From an uncultured Flavobacteriaceae bacterium (lineage in GTDB: Bacteria > Bacteroidota > Bacteroidia > Flavobacteriales > Flavobacteriaceae): 64,000 bases of DNA. How positions within the stretch are numbered: position 1 is the first letter of the stretch; every line of letters begins with the position of its first letter. The translations under genes and the position numbers were made by a program. The notes under the pieces were generated by a model. It made no database searches, had not been told where the DNA came from, and saw nothing but the letters and a program-made list of their open reading frames with translations. Below, one piece after another: positions 10,022 to 19,602 of the stretch. The stretch spans positions 1 to 64,000 of the forward strand of contig CAJQNZ010000009.1 of NCBI GenBank assembly GCA_905479835.1. Direction: 5' to 3'.

Positions 10022-11545
10022 TTAGAAATTTCCTTTTCGGAAGATACTTTGATATCTATCATAATTAAAGTTTTCTATTTTATAGAAATCTATGACACTG
10101 TGATAGAAAAAATCGGTAGTTATTTTTTTTGTAGCATTTTCATTTAGAGAAGCGACATATTCTGGATATTTATTTTTAAAACGATCAGAATACCATACAA
10201 TCATTGCTGGATTTTTACAGGCTTCCGCTTCTTGAGCATGAAGCCACTTGCCATTTTCTCCAAGACTTTCTCCATGATCAGAAACATACATTACAATTGA
10301 CGAGTCATTATTTTTATCAACTCTTTTAATCAATTCATCCAAAAAATAGTCCAAGTAAACAATCGTATTATCATAAGAATTCAAGAGATTTTCTTCTTTA
10401 AGACTCGGGATGTACTTGCTTTTAATTACCGGATTAAATTTTCTAAATTCATCAGAATACCGATTCTCGTACCACCAATGACTTCCTATCATATGCATGC
10501 TTATAAACTGGTTCTCTTTCTTTTTATAAATACTATCAAATGAAATAAACATCTCCTGATCCAGCGACTTGTTAAAACTCATCACTGTTTTAAATTTATC
10601 AACTAATAGCAATTTTTTATTGCTTTTAATGATAGGTTCATAGCCCTTTACTATGTCGCCATTAGCAATCCAATATGTATTAAAATCTGCAGTATTTAAT
10701 ATCGAATAAATAGAGTAAAAATCATTATAATCATCAGGATCATCTATACTTTTATCAGTCAATATTTGTTTAATACTAGCAACAGTATGCGTGTTTTCAG
10801 TATATAGATTTTTATAGCTAATGAGGTTTTTTCTTTTTACCAATCTTGGATTTGTTTCCTTTTGATAACCATTTAATTGCATATGATCTGATCTTACAGA
10901 CTCCCCAAGAACAAAAATAAAACTCACATTTTCTTTTTCTGAAGTAACTTCTACAGGAACTTTTTTAAGTGTAATTTCATCAGAAGTAAGATAATCTTTA
11001 ACACCATGAAAAGCCACATAAGGCAATCGACTGTTAAATGTATCATGTCTTATTTTCTCAACAATAAAATAGGATATAACACCAATAACGGCTAGAAATA
11101 ACAGAGGGGATTTTAATTGGTTTACTGAGATTCTTGAATAAAGGCGAAAAATAAAAAACAGAATCAATAGGAATACAGCAATTAAAAGGAGTGTATAGCC
11201 GGAAATTAAATCAAGGCTTACCATAAGACTTACTTGAAAAATCGCTTCTATAAGATCCATAGAAATAGTAATATCTAGCGAATATTTGTAAAAACCCAAC
11301 AGAGAAAGAGAAAGAAACAATATTGGGAAAATAGTATAGAACACATATTTATTGATACTTAATAAATAGAGTATCCCGAAAAAAGAAAATTGAAGTAGCA
11401 GAAAGTGAACAAAATAGATAGTGTAACTCTTAAAACCACTTAACGGAATGTGATAATAAGAAGATAATGTAATACTAAAAGCAACAATCAAATTCAGTAT
11501 TAAATGAAAATAGATTTGTTGCTTGTATTTTTTTATAAAGTTCAA
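10022..11545 (-). CDS. Phosphoethanolamine transferase, EptA/sulfatase fold
   Basis: The 507-residue inner-membrane protein has about five membrane helices in its first 170 residues, then a periplasmic alkaline-phosphatase-fold domain. Motifs match the phosphoethanolamine transferases: a metal-binding GES followed by LNGYQKETNP near residue 215-235, a Thr in NTHTVAS at the position of the phospho-accepting Thr, and SDHGESLGENGKWLHA near residue 425. Such enzymes add phosphoethanolamine to lipid A or other surface glycans. The exact acceptor cannot be read from sequence. It starts 7 bases after glnS ends, so it probably shares that transcript. Confidence 0.82.
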   Translation of the reverse strand: MNFIKKYKQQIYFHLILNLIVAFSITLSSYYHIPLSGFKSYTIYFVHFLLLQFSFFGILYLLSINKYVFYTIFPILFLSLSLLGFYKYSLDITISMDLIEAIFQVSLMVSLDLISGYTLLLIAVFLLILFFIFRLYSRISVNQLKSPLLFLAVIGVISYFIVEKIRHDTFNSRLPYVAFHGVKDYLTSDEITLKKVPVEVTSEKENVSFIFVLGESVRSDHMQLNGYQKETNPRLVKRKNLISYKNLYTENTHTVASIKQILTDKSIDDPDDYNDFYSIYSILNTADFNTYWIANGDIVKGYEPIIKSNKKLLLVDKFKTVMSFNKSLDQEMFISFDSIYKKKENQFISMHMIGSHWWYENRYSDEFRKFNPVIKSKYIPSLKEENLLNSYDNTIVYLDYFLDELIKRVDKNNDSSIVMYVSDHGESLGENGKWLHAQEAEACKNPAMIVWYSDRFKNKYPEYVASLNENATKKITTDFFYHSVIDFYKIENFNYDRYQSIFRKGNF

Positions 11546-11552
11546 ATAGGAC

Positions 11553-13235
11553 TTATTTTTTCTCTTCTTTGGCCCATGAATCTCTTAAAGGAACGGTTCT
11601 ATTAAAAACGAGTTTTCCATCAGACGAATCATTATCAATACAGAAATACCCTTTTCGTTGGAACTGAAAACGATCTCCAATTTTTGCCGTTTTTAAACTA
11701 GGCTCTATATAAGCAGTAATGACCTCTAGAGAGTCAGGATTTAAGAACTCCATAAACTCTTTATCTTTATGTCCGTCCGGCGCTTCATCGTTGAATAAAC
11801 GATCGTATACCCTTACTTCTGCTTCCACAGCATGTTTTGCTGAAACCCAATGCAATGTTCCTTTCACTTTGCGTTGGCTAGCCTCAGAACCACTTCCACT
11901 TAGTGAATCTTCGTCATAAGTACATTGAATCTCTGTAACGTTTCCGTTTTCATCTTTTGTACAGCTTTCAGCTTTGATAATATATGCGTTTTTAAGGCGC
12001 ACTTCTTTACCCAATTTTAAACGAAAAAATTTCTTGTTTGCCTCTTCTCTGAAATCTTCTTTTTCGATATAAATTTCTCTAGAAAAAGGCACATTTCTAC
12101 TTCCAAATCCTTCAGCATAATCATTATAACCTGCATCTAGAAATTCCTCTTTACCTTCAGGATAATTTGTAATCACAACTTTTACAGGATCTAAGACAGC
12201 CATTACTCTTGGAGTAATTTGATTCAAGTGATCTTTTATACTATGCTCCAATAAAGCCACATCAGTTACATTATCTCTTTTAGAAATACCAGACATTTTA
12301 CTGAAATTCACAATAGATTCAGGTGTATATCCTCTTCTTCGCAAACCTGAAATTGTAGGCATTCTAGGATCGTCCCATCCAGTTACAATTTTATTTTCAA
12401 CGAGTTGTAATAACTTACGCTTACTCATCACAGTATAACTTAAGTTACGTCTTGCAAATTCTCGTTGTTTCGGACGTAATGTATCAGAAGAAACTACTTG
12501 ATCAAGATACCAATCATATAATTCTCGATGACTTTTAAACTCAAGTGTGCAGATAGAATGGGAAACTTGTTCTATATAATCAGATTCACCGTGTGTCCAG
12601 TCATACATTGGAAAAATACACCAATTTGTACCAGTTCTATGATGTGCTTTTTTAAGTACACGATATAAGATAGGATCACGCATATGCATATTGTTATGAG
12701 CCATATCTATTTTGGCACGTAAAACAATTGATCCTTCTTCAAAATCTCCCTTTTTCATTTTTTCAAACAAATCAAGATTTTCTTCAACAGATCTATTTCT
12801 ATATGGACTATTCGTTCCAGCAGAAGTAGGCGTACCTTTTTGAATTCTTATTTCTTCAGATGATTGCTCATCAACATATGCTTTCCTTTTTTTGATAAGT
12901 TCAACAGTCCAGTCATATAATTGTTGAAAATAATCAGAAGAATAGAGTTCTTGATCCCATTTAAAACCAAGCCATTCAATATCTTTTTTTATAGCATCAA
13001 CATATTCTTGTTCTTCTTTTGCAGGATTCGTATCGTCAAAACGAAGATTTACAGGAGCGTTATAACGCTCTCCCAATCCAAAGTTAAGACAGATAGATGC
13101 TGCATGGCCAATATGTAAATAACCATTAGGTTCAGGAGGAAAACGGAAACGTAATTTGTTTTTATCCATTCCGTTTGCCAAATCCTCTTCAACGATTTGT
13201 TCAATAAAATTCAACGATTTTGTTTCTTCTGACAT
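11553..13235 (-). CDS. glnS: Glutaminyl-tRNA synthetase
   Basis: This is a class I aminoacyl-tRNA synthetase of 560 residues. The HIGH motif is at residues 41-44 (NGYLHIGH) and the KMSKS-like motif VMSKRKL is near residue 268. The YRNRS and MRDPILYR stretches, and the C-terminal beta-barrel anticodon-binding region, are typical of GlnS rather than GluRS. Its presence suggests direct charging of tRNA-Gln. A -7 promoter element lies 18 bases upstream. Confidence 0.95.
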   Translation of the reverse strand: MSEETKSLNFIEQIVEEDLANGMDKNKLRFRFPPEPNGYLHIGHAASICLNFGLGERYNAPVNLRFDDTNPAKEEQEYVDAIKKDIEWLGFKWDQELYSSDYFQQLYDWTVELIKKRKAYVDEQSSEEIRIQKGTPTSAGTNSPYRNRSVEENLDLFEKMKKGDFEEGSIVLRAKIDMAHNNMHMRDPILYRVLKKAHHRTGTNWCIFPMYDWTHGESDYIEQVSHSICTLEFKSHRELYDWYLDQVVSSDTLRPKQREFARRNLSYTVMSKRKLLQLVENKIVTGWDDPRMPTISGLRRRGYTPESIVNFSKMSGISKRDNVTDVALLEHSIKDHLNQITPRVMAVLDPVKVVITNYPEGKEEFLDAGYNDYAEGFGSRNVPFSREIYIEKEDFREEANKKFFRLKLGKEVRLKNAYIIKAESCTKDENGNVTEIQCTYDEDSLSGSGSEASQRKVKGTLHWVSAKHAVEAEVRVYDRLFNDEAPDGHKDKEFMEFLNPDSLEVITAYIEPSLKTAKIGDRFQFQRKGYFCIDNDSSDGKLVFNRTVPLRDSWAKEEKK

Positions 13236-13252
13236 AGTGTAAAACTGAAATA

Positions 13253-13260
13253 CAAAATTA
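13253..13260 (-). promoter_or_regulatory. -7 promoter element of glnS
   Basis: On the minus strand this reads TAATTTTG, an exact match to TAnnTTTG. It would place transcription start about 10 bases before the glnS ATG. No convincing -33 TTG was seen. Confidence 0.5.
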
Positions 13261-13298
13261 AGTAAATAATAGGATATAAAGCGATAAGAAGTAACTTC

Positions 13299-14828
13299 TT
13301 AATTTAATAAATTTCCCGCTTCAACATAAGGGAAAAGTTCACTAAACTTCATGGTCTTGTTTATCCCAACGCGTTTATTAATATGGTCTCTCGTAATTTC
13401 ATCAGGTGAATTCAATCCGCAGGCAGCGACCAATTCTAAGAAACTTTTTACGGTTTCCTCATGATAATTCTTCGTTCTTTCTGCCTTATCTTCAACCACT
13501 AATCCTTTTACTAATGATTTATCTTGTGTTGCCACACCTGTAGGACAATTATTATTATTACACAACAACGCTTGAATGCAACCAACAGCAAGCATCATCG
13601 CTCTTGCACTACTACATACATCTGCACCTAGAGCGATTGCTCTAGCCATATGAAATCCAGAAATTATTTTTCCAGAAGCAATTAACTTAATATCCTTTTT
13701 TAAATCATATCCTACCAATGTGTCATGCACGAAAACCAAACCGTCACGAAGTGGCATTCCCATAGAATTAGAAAACTCAACAGGAGCTGCACCAGTTCCT
13801 CCTTCACCACCATCAACAGAAATAAAGTCAGGTTTTATACCAGATTTAATCATTTCTTCACAGATATCTTTAAATTCTTGTTTTTTCCCAACACACAATT
13901 TAAAACCAACAGGTTTCCCTCCAGAAAGATCACGCAATTCTTTTATAAACTCCATCATTTCTTTAGGATTAGAAAAAGCTGCATGTGCAGGAGGTGAATG
14001 CACATCCGTAAATGGTTTTATATGTCTTATTTTTGCAATTTCCTCTGTATTTTTCTTAGCAGGAAGAATTCCACCATGTCCAGGCTTTGCACCTTGTGAT
14101 AGTTTCAATTCTATCATTTTTACTTGATGTTTTTGCGCTCCTTCAGCATAGGCTTTAGGATTAAAAGTTCCATCATCATTTCTACACCCAAAATATCCAG
14201 TTCCTATCTGCCATATTAAATCTCCTTCATATTTTAAATGATAAGGGCTCAATCCTCCTTCGCCAGTATTGTGAGCAAATCCACCCATTTTGGCACCTTT
14301 ATTCAATGCCATAACAGCATTATTACTTAAAGAACCGAAACTCATAGCAGAAACGTTTAAAAGACTACAATCATAAGGCTGTTTACAATCCTTATTTCCA
14401 ATTGTAACCTTAGGTTCAATATAATTTTTATCCAGAGTCTTGGCGTACATAGAATGATCCATCCATTCGTATCCAGAACGGTAAACATTCATTTGAGTTC
14501 CAAAAGGTGTTGTATCATTTTCTTTTTTAGCACGTTGATATACAAGAGATCTAAAGATTCTATTTAACGGTCGACCTTCCGTATCTGTTTCAACAAAATA
14601 CTGTTGTATTTCTGGACGAATGGATTCAAGAAGATACCGCATTCTCCCTAAAACTGGAAAATTTCGTTTTATCGCATGTTTTGATTGAGTCATATCGTAA
14701 ATTCCCATCAGAAATAATGGAATTATCAATAGAAAACTCCACAAAATAGGAGCCCAATATTGAGCAATAAGTATGATTGAGGTAATAAGTATTATAAAAC
14801 CAATTAAGAATTTTTGGCGAATTTTCAT
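13299..14828 (-). CDS. FMN-binding glutamate synthase-like protein with membrane anchor
   Basis: The 509-residue protein has two hydrophobic segments in the first 50 residues. The rest is a TIM barrel matching the FMN/Fe-S synthase domain of the large glutamate synthase subunit (NVSAMSFGSLS, NTGEGGLSPYH, KPGHGGILPAKK, SVDGGEGGTGAAP, and the Cys-rich CIQALLCNNNNCPTGV). The glutaminase domain is absent. Such stand-alone proteins are common in Bacteroidota, and their true substrate is not settled. The gene is divergent from folB. Confidence 0.82.
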   Translation of the reverse strand: MKIRQKFLIGFIILITSIILIAQYWAPILWSFLLIIPLFLMGIYDMTQSKHAIKRNFPVLGRMRYLLESIRPEIQQYFVETDTEGRPLNRIFRSLVYQRAKKENDTTPFGTQMNVYRSGYEWMDHSMYAKTLDKNYIEPKVTIGNKDCKQPYDCSLLNVSAMSFGSLSNNAVMALNKGAKMGGFAHNTGEGGLSPYHLKYEGDLIWQIGTGYFGCRNDDGTFNPKAYAEGAQKHQVKMIELKLSQGAKPGHGGILPAKKNTEEIAKIRHIKPFTDVHSPPAHAAFSNPKEMMEFIKELRDLSGGKPVGFKLCVGKKQEFKDICEEMIKSGIKPDFISVDGGEGGTGAAPVEFSNSMGMPLRDGLVFVHDTLVGYDLKKDIKLIASGKIISGFHMARAIALGADVCSSARAMMLAVGCIQALLCNNNNCPTGVATQDKSLVKGLVVEDKAERTKNYHEETVKSFLELVAACGLNSPDEITRDHINKRVGINKTMKFSELFPYVEAGNLLN

Positions 14829-14874
14829 GAGAATAGAATTAAGAAATAGTTTTTACAAATATCTGAAAAATCTA

Positions 14875-14902
14875 TTTGAAAACAGTAAAACAAGTATATT
14901 TG
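14875..14902 (+). promoter_or_regulatory. folB promoter with -33 TTTG and -7 TATATTTG
   Basis: TTTG at 14875-14878 is followed after 16 bases by TATATTTG at 14895-14902, an exact -7 match with spacing close to that known for Bacteroidota promoters. Transcription would begin near 14908. This rules out the upstream in-frame TTG at 14876 and supports the ATG at 14918. Confidence 0.6.
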
Positions 14903-14917
14903 TATAAAGTTTTAATA

Positions 14918-15277
14918 ATGGGAATTATAAAAGTACAAAATATCAGAGTCTATGCATATCACGGTTGCTTAATTGAAGAAGAAAAAATTGGTTCTGACTA
15001 CCGTGTAGATATAAAAGTAAAAGCAGATTTATCGAAATCAACAAAAACAGACAGCCTTTCAGACACAGTTGATTACGTTCATTTAAATAAAATTGTTAAA
15101 GAAGAAATGGCTATCCGAGCAAAATTGTTGGAATATGTTGCAGATCGGATTTTGGATCGGATTTTTGACGAAATACCAATGGTAAATCTTGCAGAAGTTT
15201 CAGTTTCAAAAATAAACCCTCCGATAGGCGGAAATGTAGAAAAAGTAACCGTCGAATTAAGAAAGAAAAGGAAATAA
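14918..15277 (+). CDS. folB: Dihydroneopterin aldolase
   Basis: FolB converts dihydroneopterin to hydroxymethyl-dihydropterin and glycolaldehyde in folate synthesis. The protein is 119 residues from the ATG at 14918. It has VQNIRVYAYHGC near the N-terminus, the conserved DTVDY followed by a helix, and KINPPIGG near the C-terminus in the position of the family KPxxP segment. An upstream TTG would add 14 residues but lies inside the promoter. tRNA-Cys follows 50 bases downstream. Confidence 0.88.
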   Translation: MGIIKVQNIRVYAYHGCLIEEEKIGSDYRVDIKVKADLSKSTKTDSLSDTVDYVHLNKIVKEEMAIRAKLLEYVADRILDRIFDEIPMVNLAEVSVSKINPPIGGNVEKVTVELRKKRK

Positions 15278-15327
15278 GAAAAATCCTTGTTTGGAAATTA
15301 AAAATAACTAAATTTGCAACCACAATT

Positions 15328-15398
15328 GGCGTTGTGGCCGAGTGGCTAGGCTGGGCTCTGCAAAAGCTCCTACAGCGGTTCGAATCCGCTCGACGCCT
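15328..15398 (+). tRNA. tRNA-Cys (GCA)
   Basis: The 71-base cloverleaf has acceptor arms 15328-15334 and 15391-15397 (one T:G pair), a five-pair anticodon stem GGGCT/AGCTC, anticodon GCA at 15360-15362, and a T-arm AGCGG/CCGCT with loop TTCGAAT. The discriminator is T at 15398. CCA is not encoded, as expected in this phylum. A terminator follows after 4 bases. Confidence 0.95.
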
Positions 15399-15402
15399 CA
15401 AC

Positions 15403-15437
15403 AACCTTTCTGAATTTCAGGAAGGTTTTTTCTTTTT
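15403..15437 (+). terminator. Intrinsic terminator after tRNA-Cys
   Basis: Ten-pair stem (AACCTTTCTG with CAGGAAGGTT, one G:T pair), loop AATTT, then a T-rich run. It closes the folB/tRNA-Cys region. Confidence 0.85.
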
Positions 15438-15489
15438 CGACTATAGTATAATTCGTATTCTAAGAATCTAATATTGAGCAATAAGATGT

Positions 15490-15513
15490 GATTTCTCAAT
15501 ACTTCGAAATGAC
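15490..15513. repeat. Possible decayed copy of a dispersed Bacteroidota repeat
   Basis: The reverse complement begins GTCATTTCGA and ends GAGAAATC, resembling the short dispersed element GTCATTTCGA...GAGAAATC often seen between genes in this group. No full palindromic partner is visible, so this is a relic at best. Confidence 0.3.
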
Positions 15514-15685
15514 ACTAAAAGTAATTTGATAATTTTTGTCACATCCTTAACGAAGTATTTCTATTATTTTTTGCATTTTTGTAGAAACCCCAAATATGAA
15601 TCGAGCATGTTAAAAACAATATCTCTTATTGGAAAGATTAATAGTGAACATAGGTAACAACTAAAAAATAAATAGATAAAAACAC

Positions 15686-16546
15686 ATGAAAATTTATCCT
15701 ATTGAAACAGGCAATTTTAAACTTGATGGAGGAGCAATGTTTGGTGTTGTCCCGAAGGTTTTATGGCAACGCACCAATCCTGCGGATGACAAGAACATGA
15801 TCAGTATGAGTATGCGTTGTATGCTGATTGAAGATGGTGATAGATTGACATTAATAGATACAGGAGTTGGCGATAAGCAATCAGAGAAATTTTTTAGTTA
15901 TTATTTTTTATTTGGAGGTTATTCACTTGACTCTTCACTAGCAAAACATGGTTTTCATCGTGATGATATTACAGATGTGTTTTTAACACATTTACACTTT
16001 GATCATTGTGGTGGTTCAATTCAATGGAACAAAAATAGAACAGGCTACGAACCAGCATTTAAGAATGCTAAGTTTTGGTCAAATGAGAGTCACTGGAATT
16101 GGGCCATTAATCCTAATGCTAGAGAAAAAGCCTCATTCTTAAAGGAGAATATCAATCCGATAGAAGAAAGTGGACAATTGAACTTTATTGACTTGCCAAA
16201 AACAAATTTATTGCAAAATTCACCTTTAGGTTTTGATATTTTTTTTGCAGATGGTCATACAGAAAAACAAATGCTTCCACAGATTCAATATCAAGGTAAA
16301 ACAATCGTTTTCATGGCAGATTTGTTGCCTACAACTGGACATATTCCAATACCTTATGTTATGGGATATGATACGCGTCCATTGATAACATTAGACGAAA
16401 AAGAACTATTTTTAAACAATGCAGCTGATCAAGAATACTATCTGTTTTTAGAACACGATGCACACACAGAACTATGTACTGTTCAACATACTGAAAAAGG
16501 TGTTCGCCTTAAAAATACATTTAAATTTAACGAAATTTTTAATTAA
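15686..16546 (+). CDS. Metallo-beta-lactamase-fold hydrolase
   Basis: The 286-residue cytosolic protein has the zinc-binding HLHFDH motif at residues 102-107 (His102, His104, Asp106, His107), preceded by LIDTGVGD, and a later His in FADGHTEKQ. MADLLPTTGHIP supplies the bridging Asp. The layout resembles lactonase-like and other small-molecule hydrolases of this superfamily, but the substrate cannot be named. The M1 peptidase follows after 8 bases. Confidence 0.8.
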   Translation: MKIYPIETGNFKLDGGAMFGVVPKVLWQRTNPADDKNMISMSMRCMLIEDGDRLTLIDTGVGDKQSEKFFSYYFLFGGYSLDSSLAKHGFHRDDITDVFLTHLHFDHCGGSIQWNKNRTGYEPAFKNAKFWSNESHWNWAINPNAREKASFLKENINPIEESGQLNFIDLPKTNLLQNSPLGFDIFFADGHTEKQMLPQIQYQGKTIVFMADLLPTTGHIPIPYVMGYDTRPLITLDEKELFLNNAADQEYYLFLEHDAHTELCTVQHTEKGVRLKNTFKFNEIFN

Positions 16547-16554
16547 TATTAAAC

Positions 16555-18372
16555 ATGAATAAACCTCTTTTTTTAGCATTATTAGTCCTCGGAATACTTA
16601 CAACAAGCGCACAATCAAATACTACTTATTGGCAACAACATGTTGACTACACAATGGATATCGACATGAATGTTGATACGTATCAATTTGATGGAAAACA
16701 AAAGTTAGTCTATACCAACAATTCTCCAGATGAATTGACGCACGTTTTTTACCACTTATATTTCAATGCATTTCAGCCTGACTCTGAGATGTACAATCAC
16801 TATAAAAACATTCCTGATCCAGACAGAAGGTTTGTAAAAAATGTTTTAAATATTGCTAATTTAAAACCTGAAGAACAAGGGTTTATTAATGTAAACTCTT
16901 TGAAACAAGATAAAAAGCCTGTAAAGTATGAAGTAATTGGAACCATACTAAAGGTTACGCTTAACAAACCAATTCCACCAAATAAATCTGTAACTTTTGA
17001 CATGGATTTTTTAGGACAAGTACCAGTTCAGACTAGGCGATCAGGAAGAAATAATAAAGAAGGAGTTGCATTGTCTATGGCACAATGGTATCCTAAAATG
17101 GCAGAATATGATGTAAGTGGATGGCAAGCAAATCCTTATATAAATCAAGAATTTCATGGAGTGTGGGGAGATTTTGACGTAACTATTCACATCGATAAAG
17201 AATATACTATTGGAGGAACAGGATATCTTCAAAACCCACAAGAAGTTGGTCACGGATATGAAGATAGCACAAAATCATTAAAACTTCCTGAAGGTGAAAA
17301 ATTGAAGTGGCACTTTAAAGCACCCAAAGTTCATGATTTTACTTGGGCAGCAGACGATGAATATGCGCACGACATTTTAAAAGGCCCTAACGATGTTGAT
17401 TTACATTTTCTATATAAAAAAGATATTGAAAATATAGAAGACTGGAAATTAATGGAACAAATGACCATAAAATCAATGAGTTATTTTAACGAATTGGTTG
17501 GAGATTATCCTTACAAGCAGTATTCGGTTATTCAAGCAGGAGATGGTGGAATGGAATATGGAATGTCTACTTTAATTACTGCCAAAAGGACATTAGGAAG
17601 TTTAATCGGAGTGATGCAGCATGAACTAGCACATTCTTGGTTTCAATTTGTAATCGCAACCAATGAGTCAAAACATTCTTGGATGGATGAAGGTTTTACA
17701 TCTTATATAGACAGCAAGGCATGGAACGACTTAGTTTTAGAAACTAAATTAGAAAACCCACATGCAGGGGCTTACAGAAGTTATTTTAATGTCGTAAACC
17801 TTGAGAGACAAGAACCATTATCTACCCATGGCGATAGATATCATCGAGATAGAACATGGAGTTCAAATGCGTATCAAAAGGGAAGTGTATTTTTAAGACA
17901 ACTTGGATACATAATAGGTGATGATAATTTAGATAAAACAGTAAAAAAATACTATCAAGATTTTAAATTTAAACATCCTACACCAAATGACATTATGAGA
18001 ACTGCAGAAAAAGTATCTGGAGTACAATTGGATTGGTATTTAAATGAATGGACACAAACAACCAATACGATTGATTATGGCATTAAAGTAATTGCAAATA
18101 AATCCATTACACTTGAAAGAAAAGGAAGAATGCCAATGCCAATTGATGTTTCAGTAACTTATATGGATGGGACTAAAGAAGATTTTTACATTCCGTTAAG
18201 AATGATGCTTGGCGAAAAACCTACAAGCGCAACGAAATTAGAAAATTGGGCTAGAACACATTCTACTTATACATTTAAGGCTTCAAAATCGATTAAATCA
18301 GTAGAAATCGATCCTTCTCAGATTATGGCCGATGTTGATAGAAAAAATAATTTTGTTGAGGTTATAGAGTAA
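16555..18372 (+). CDS. M1 family metallopeptidase
   Basis: The 605-residue secreted protein has a signal peptide ending near residue 20 (TTSAQS). The zinc site is HELAH near residue 356, followed 18 residues later by the third ligand Glu in WMDEGF. The substrate-binding GGMEY motif precedes it, in place of the usual GAMEN. The N-terminal region is the M1 beta-saddle. It is probably a periplasmic aminopeptidase. Its stop codon overlaps the start of the DinB gene (TAATG), so the two are translationally coupled. Confidence 0.92.
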   Translation: MNKPLFLALLVLGILTTSAQSNTTYWQQHVDYTMDIDMNVDTYQFDGKQKLVYTNNSPDELTHVFYHLYFNAFQPDSEMYNHYKNIPDPDRRFVKNVLNIANLKPEEQGFINVNSLKQDKKPVKYEVIGTILKVTLNKPIPPNKSVTFDMDFLGQVPVQTRRSGRNNKEGVALSMAQWYPKMAEYDVSGWQANPYINQEFHGVWGDFDVTIHIDKEYTIGGTGYLQNPQEVGHGYEDSTKSLKLPEGEKLKWHFKAPKVHDFTWAADDEYAHDILKGPNDVDLHFLYKKDIENIEDWKLMEQMTIKSMSYFNELVGDYPYKQYSVIQAGDGGMEYGMSTLITAKRTLGSLIGVMQHELAHSWFQFVIATNESKHSWMDEGFTSYIDSKAWNDLVLETKLENPHAGAYRSYFNVVNLERQEPLSTHGDRYHRDRTWSSNAYQKGSVFLRQLGYIIGDDNLDKTVKKYYQDFKFKHPTPNDIMRTAEKVSGVQLDWYLNEWTQTTNTIDYGIKVIANKSITLERKGRMPMPIDVSVTYMDGTKEDFYIPLRMMLGEKPTSATKLENWARTHSTYTFKASKSIKSVEIDPSQIMADVDRKNNFVEVIE

Positions 18373-18842
18373 TGACTGCTGTCAAAAATATAGTATTAAA
18401 TTTTTCAGAAACTAGACGTAGAAGTATTAATTTATGGGAAGGAATTCCAGATGAATATTTAAATTGGAAACCAGATAAAGACGCTTTTACAATTATAGAA
18501 ATGATACGTCATGTTTTAGAAGGAGAGCACCTATTCCATAGAATTATTGAAAACAGAGGAAATTTGGGAGACTATCAGTCGCCTTGGAAAGATTTAAAGT
18601 ATAAGAATCTTCAAAATGAACTTCAATTTGCTGAAAATTTTCGCAATGAATTTTTAAGCATGATTAAAGGCTTTTCAGAATCTGATTTAGATACAGTTAA
18701 AATTGAACGAAAAGAAGTAGGGCAAAGTAAAAAGTTAGGAGATTATCTAAATAGAATGGTTTATCATGAGTCTGTACACACAGGACAATTACTAAGTTAC
18801 CTGAGAATTATAGGAATTGATAGACCGCAAATTTGGGATTAA
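18372..18842 (+). CDS. DinB family protein
   Basis: The 156-residue four-helix-bundle protein fits the DinB/YfiT-like fold. It has a metal-ligand-type His in MIRHVLEGEHLFHR and a C-terminal YHESVHTGQLLSYLR, where His residues normally complete the metal site. Members are thiol-dependent metal enzymes or have no known function. It overlaps the M1 peptidase by one base and converges with the LysE gene. Confidence 0.8.
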   Translation: MTAVKNIVLNFSETRRRSINLWEGIPDEYLNWKPDKDAFTIIEMIRHVLEGEHLFHRIIENRGNLGDYQSPWKDLKYKNLQNELQFAENFRNEFLSMIKGFSESDLDTVKIERKEVGQSKKLGDYLNRMVYHESVHTGQLLSYLRIIGIDRPQIWD

Positions 18843-18850
18843 ATATATGA

Positions 18851-19522
18851 CTAATTACTTCTTTGAATAAAGTTATTGATATCCATTTTTTCCTGAGGGA
18901 TAAAACCTTTAGAAATTAAAACAAGTCCGAATATCATGAGAAGTATTCCCATAGCTCGTTTTATTTTAACAATAACAGTAGGAGTTAACTTATTTCTTAA
19001 TTGTTTTGCCAGTAAAATTTTCCCCAGATCAGTCACGAAATAAGCAACAATAATAGCCGCAAAAAACTGAAAAATTCTAGTTTCATTCATCTCTAGAGAA
19101 GGACTAATACCTAAAACTAAAAACAACCAAAAAGCCAACACACCAATATTAATAAAATTTAAAAAGAATCCTTTTAAGAACAATCCTATATAATTGTTTT
19201 TTTCAGGAAGATCAAACTCCTGGTTTGCGTGAATTTCTTTTTTATCTTTTTTTAAGAAAATTCCCAATCCGTAAATAAAAAGAATAGCACCTCCAAGAAA
19301 AAATAATTTTGGATCATCTTTAATCTTGGTTAAAAATTGATGGCTTCCATAATAGGCAAGTAACACAAAAACAATATCGGCAACTATCACACCAATATCA
19401 AAAACAATTGCTGCTCGAGCCCCTTTAAGAATGCTTGTCTGAATCAGCATAAAAAAGACAGGGCCTATCATAAATGCGAGCCCAAAACCTATAGGAATTG
19501 CTTTTAATAAATCTTCAATCAT
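18851..19522 (-). CDS. LysE family translocator
   Basis: The 223-residue membrane protein has about six helices. The N-terminus GLAFMIGPVFFMLIQTSI matches the LysE/RhtB exporter family, in which G-GP is conserved. Family members export amino acids or related small molecules. The substrate here is unknown. A charged loop (KKDKKEIHANQEFDLPEK) sits in the middle. A palindromic repeat lies just upstream. Confidence 0.85.
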   Translation of the reverse strand: MIEDLLKAIPIGFGLAFMIGPVFFMLIQTSILKGARAAIVFDIGVIVADIVFVLLAYYGSHQFLTKIKDDPKLFFLGGAILFIYGLGIFLKKDKKEIHANQEFDLPEKNNYIGLFLKGFFLNFINIGVLAFWLFLVLGISPSLEMNETRIFQFFAAIIVAYFVTDLGKILLAKQLRNKLTPTVIVKIKRAMGILLMIFGLVLISKGFIPQEKMDINNFIQRSN

Positions 19523-19540
19523 ATTTTTATTTATTAGTTG

Positions 19541-19592
19541 CTTCGACTTCGCTCAGTCATCAATTTATTTTGTTCACTGAGCGGAGTCGAAG
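19541..19592. repeat. REP-like palindromic element
   Basis: Arms of 17 bases at 19541-19557 and 19576-19592 are complementary with one mismatch and are separated by 18 bases. The GC content is higher than the surrounding sequence. It lies between the stop of the ferredoxin reductase gene and the start of the LysE gene, both on the minus strand, and could end or stabilise the upstream transcript. Confidence 0.6.
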
Positions 19593-19602
19593 TGAGTAAA
19601 AA

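Noticed and set aside
13720-14127. Plus-strand open frame inside the glutamate-synthase-like gene
   Set aside because: It is a shadow of the conserved minus-strand gene and has no family likeness or start signal.
14876-14917. In-frame TTG start for folB adding 14 residues
   Set aside because: It overlaps the -33 element of a good promoter, and the family N-terminus begins at the ATG at 14918.
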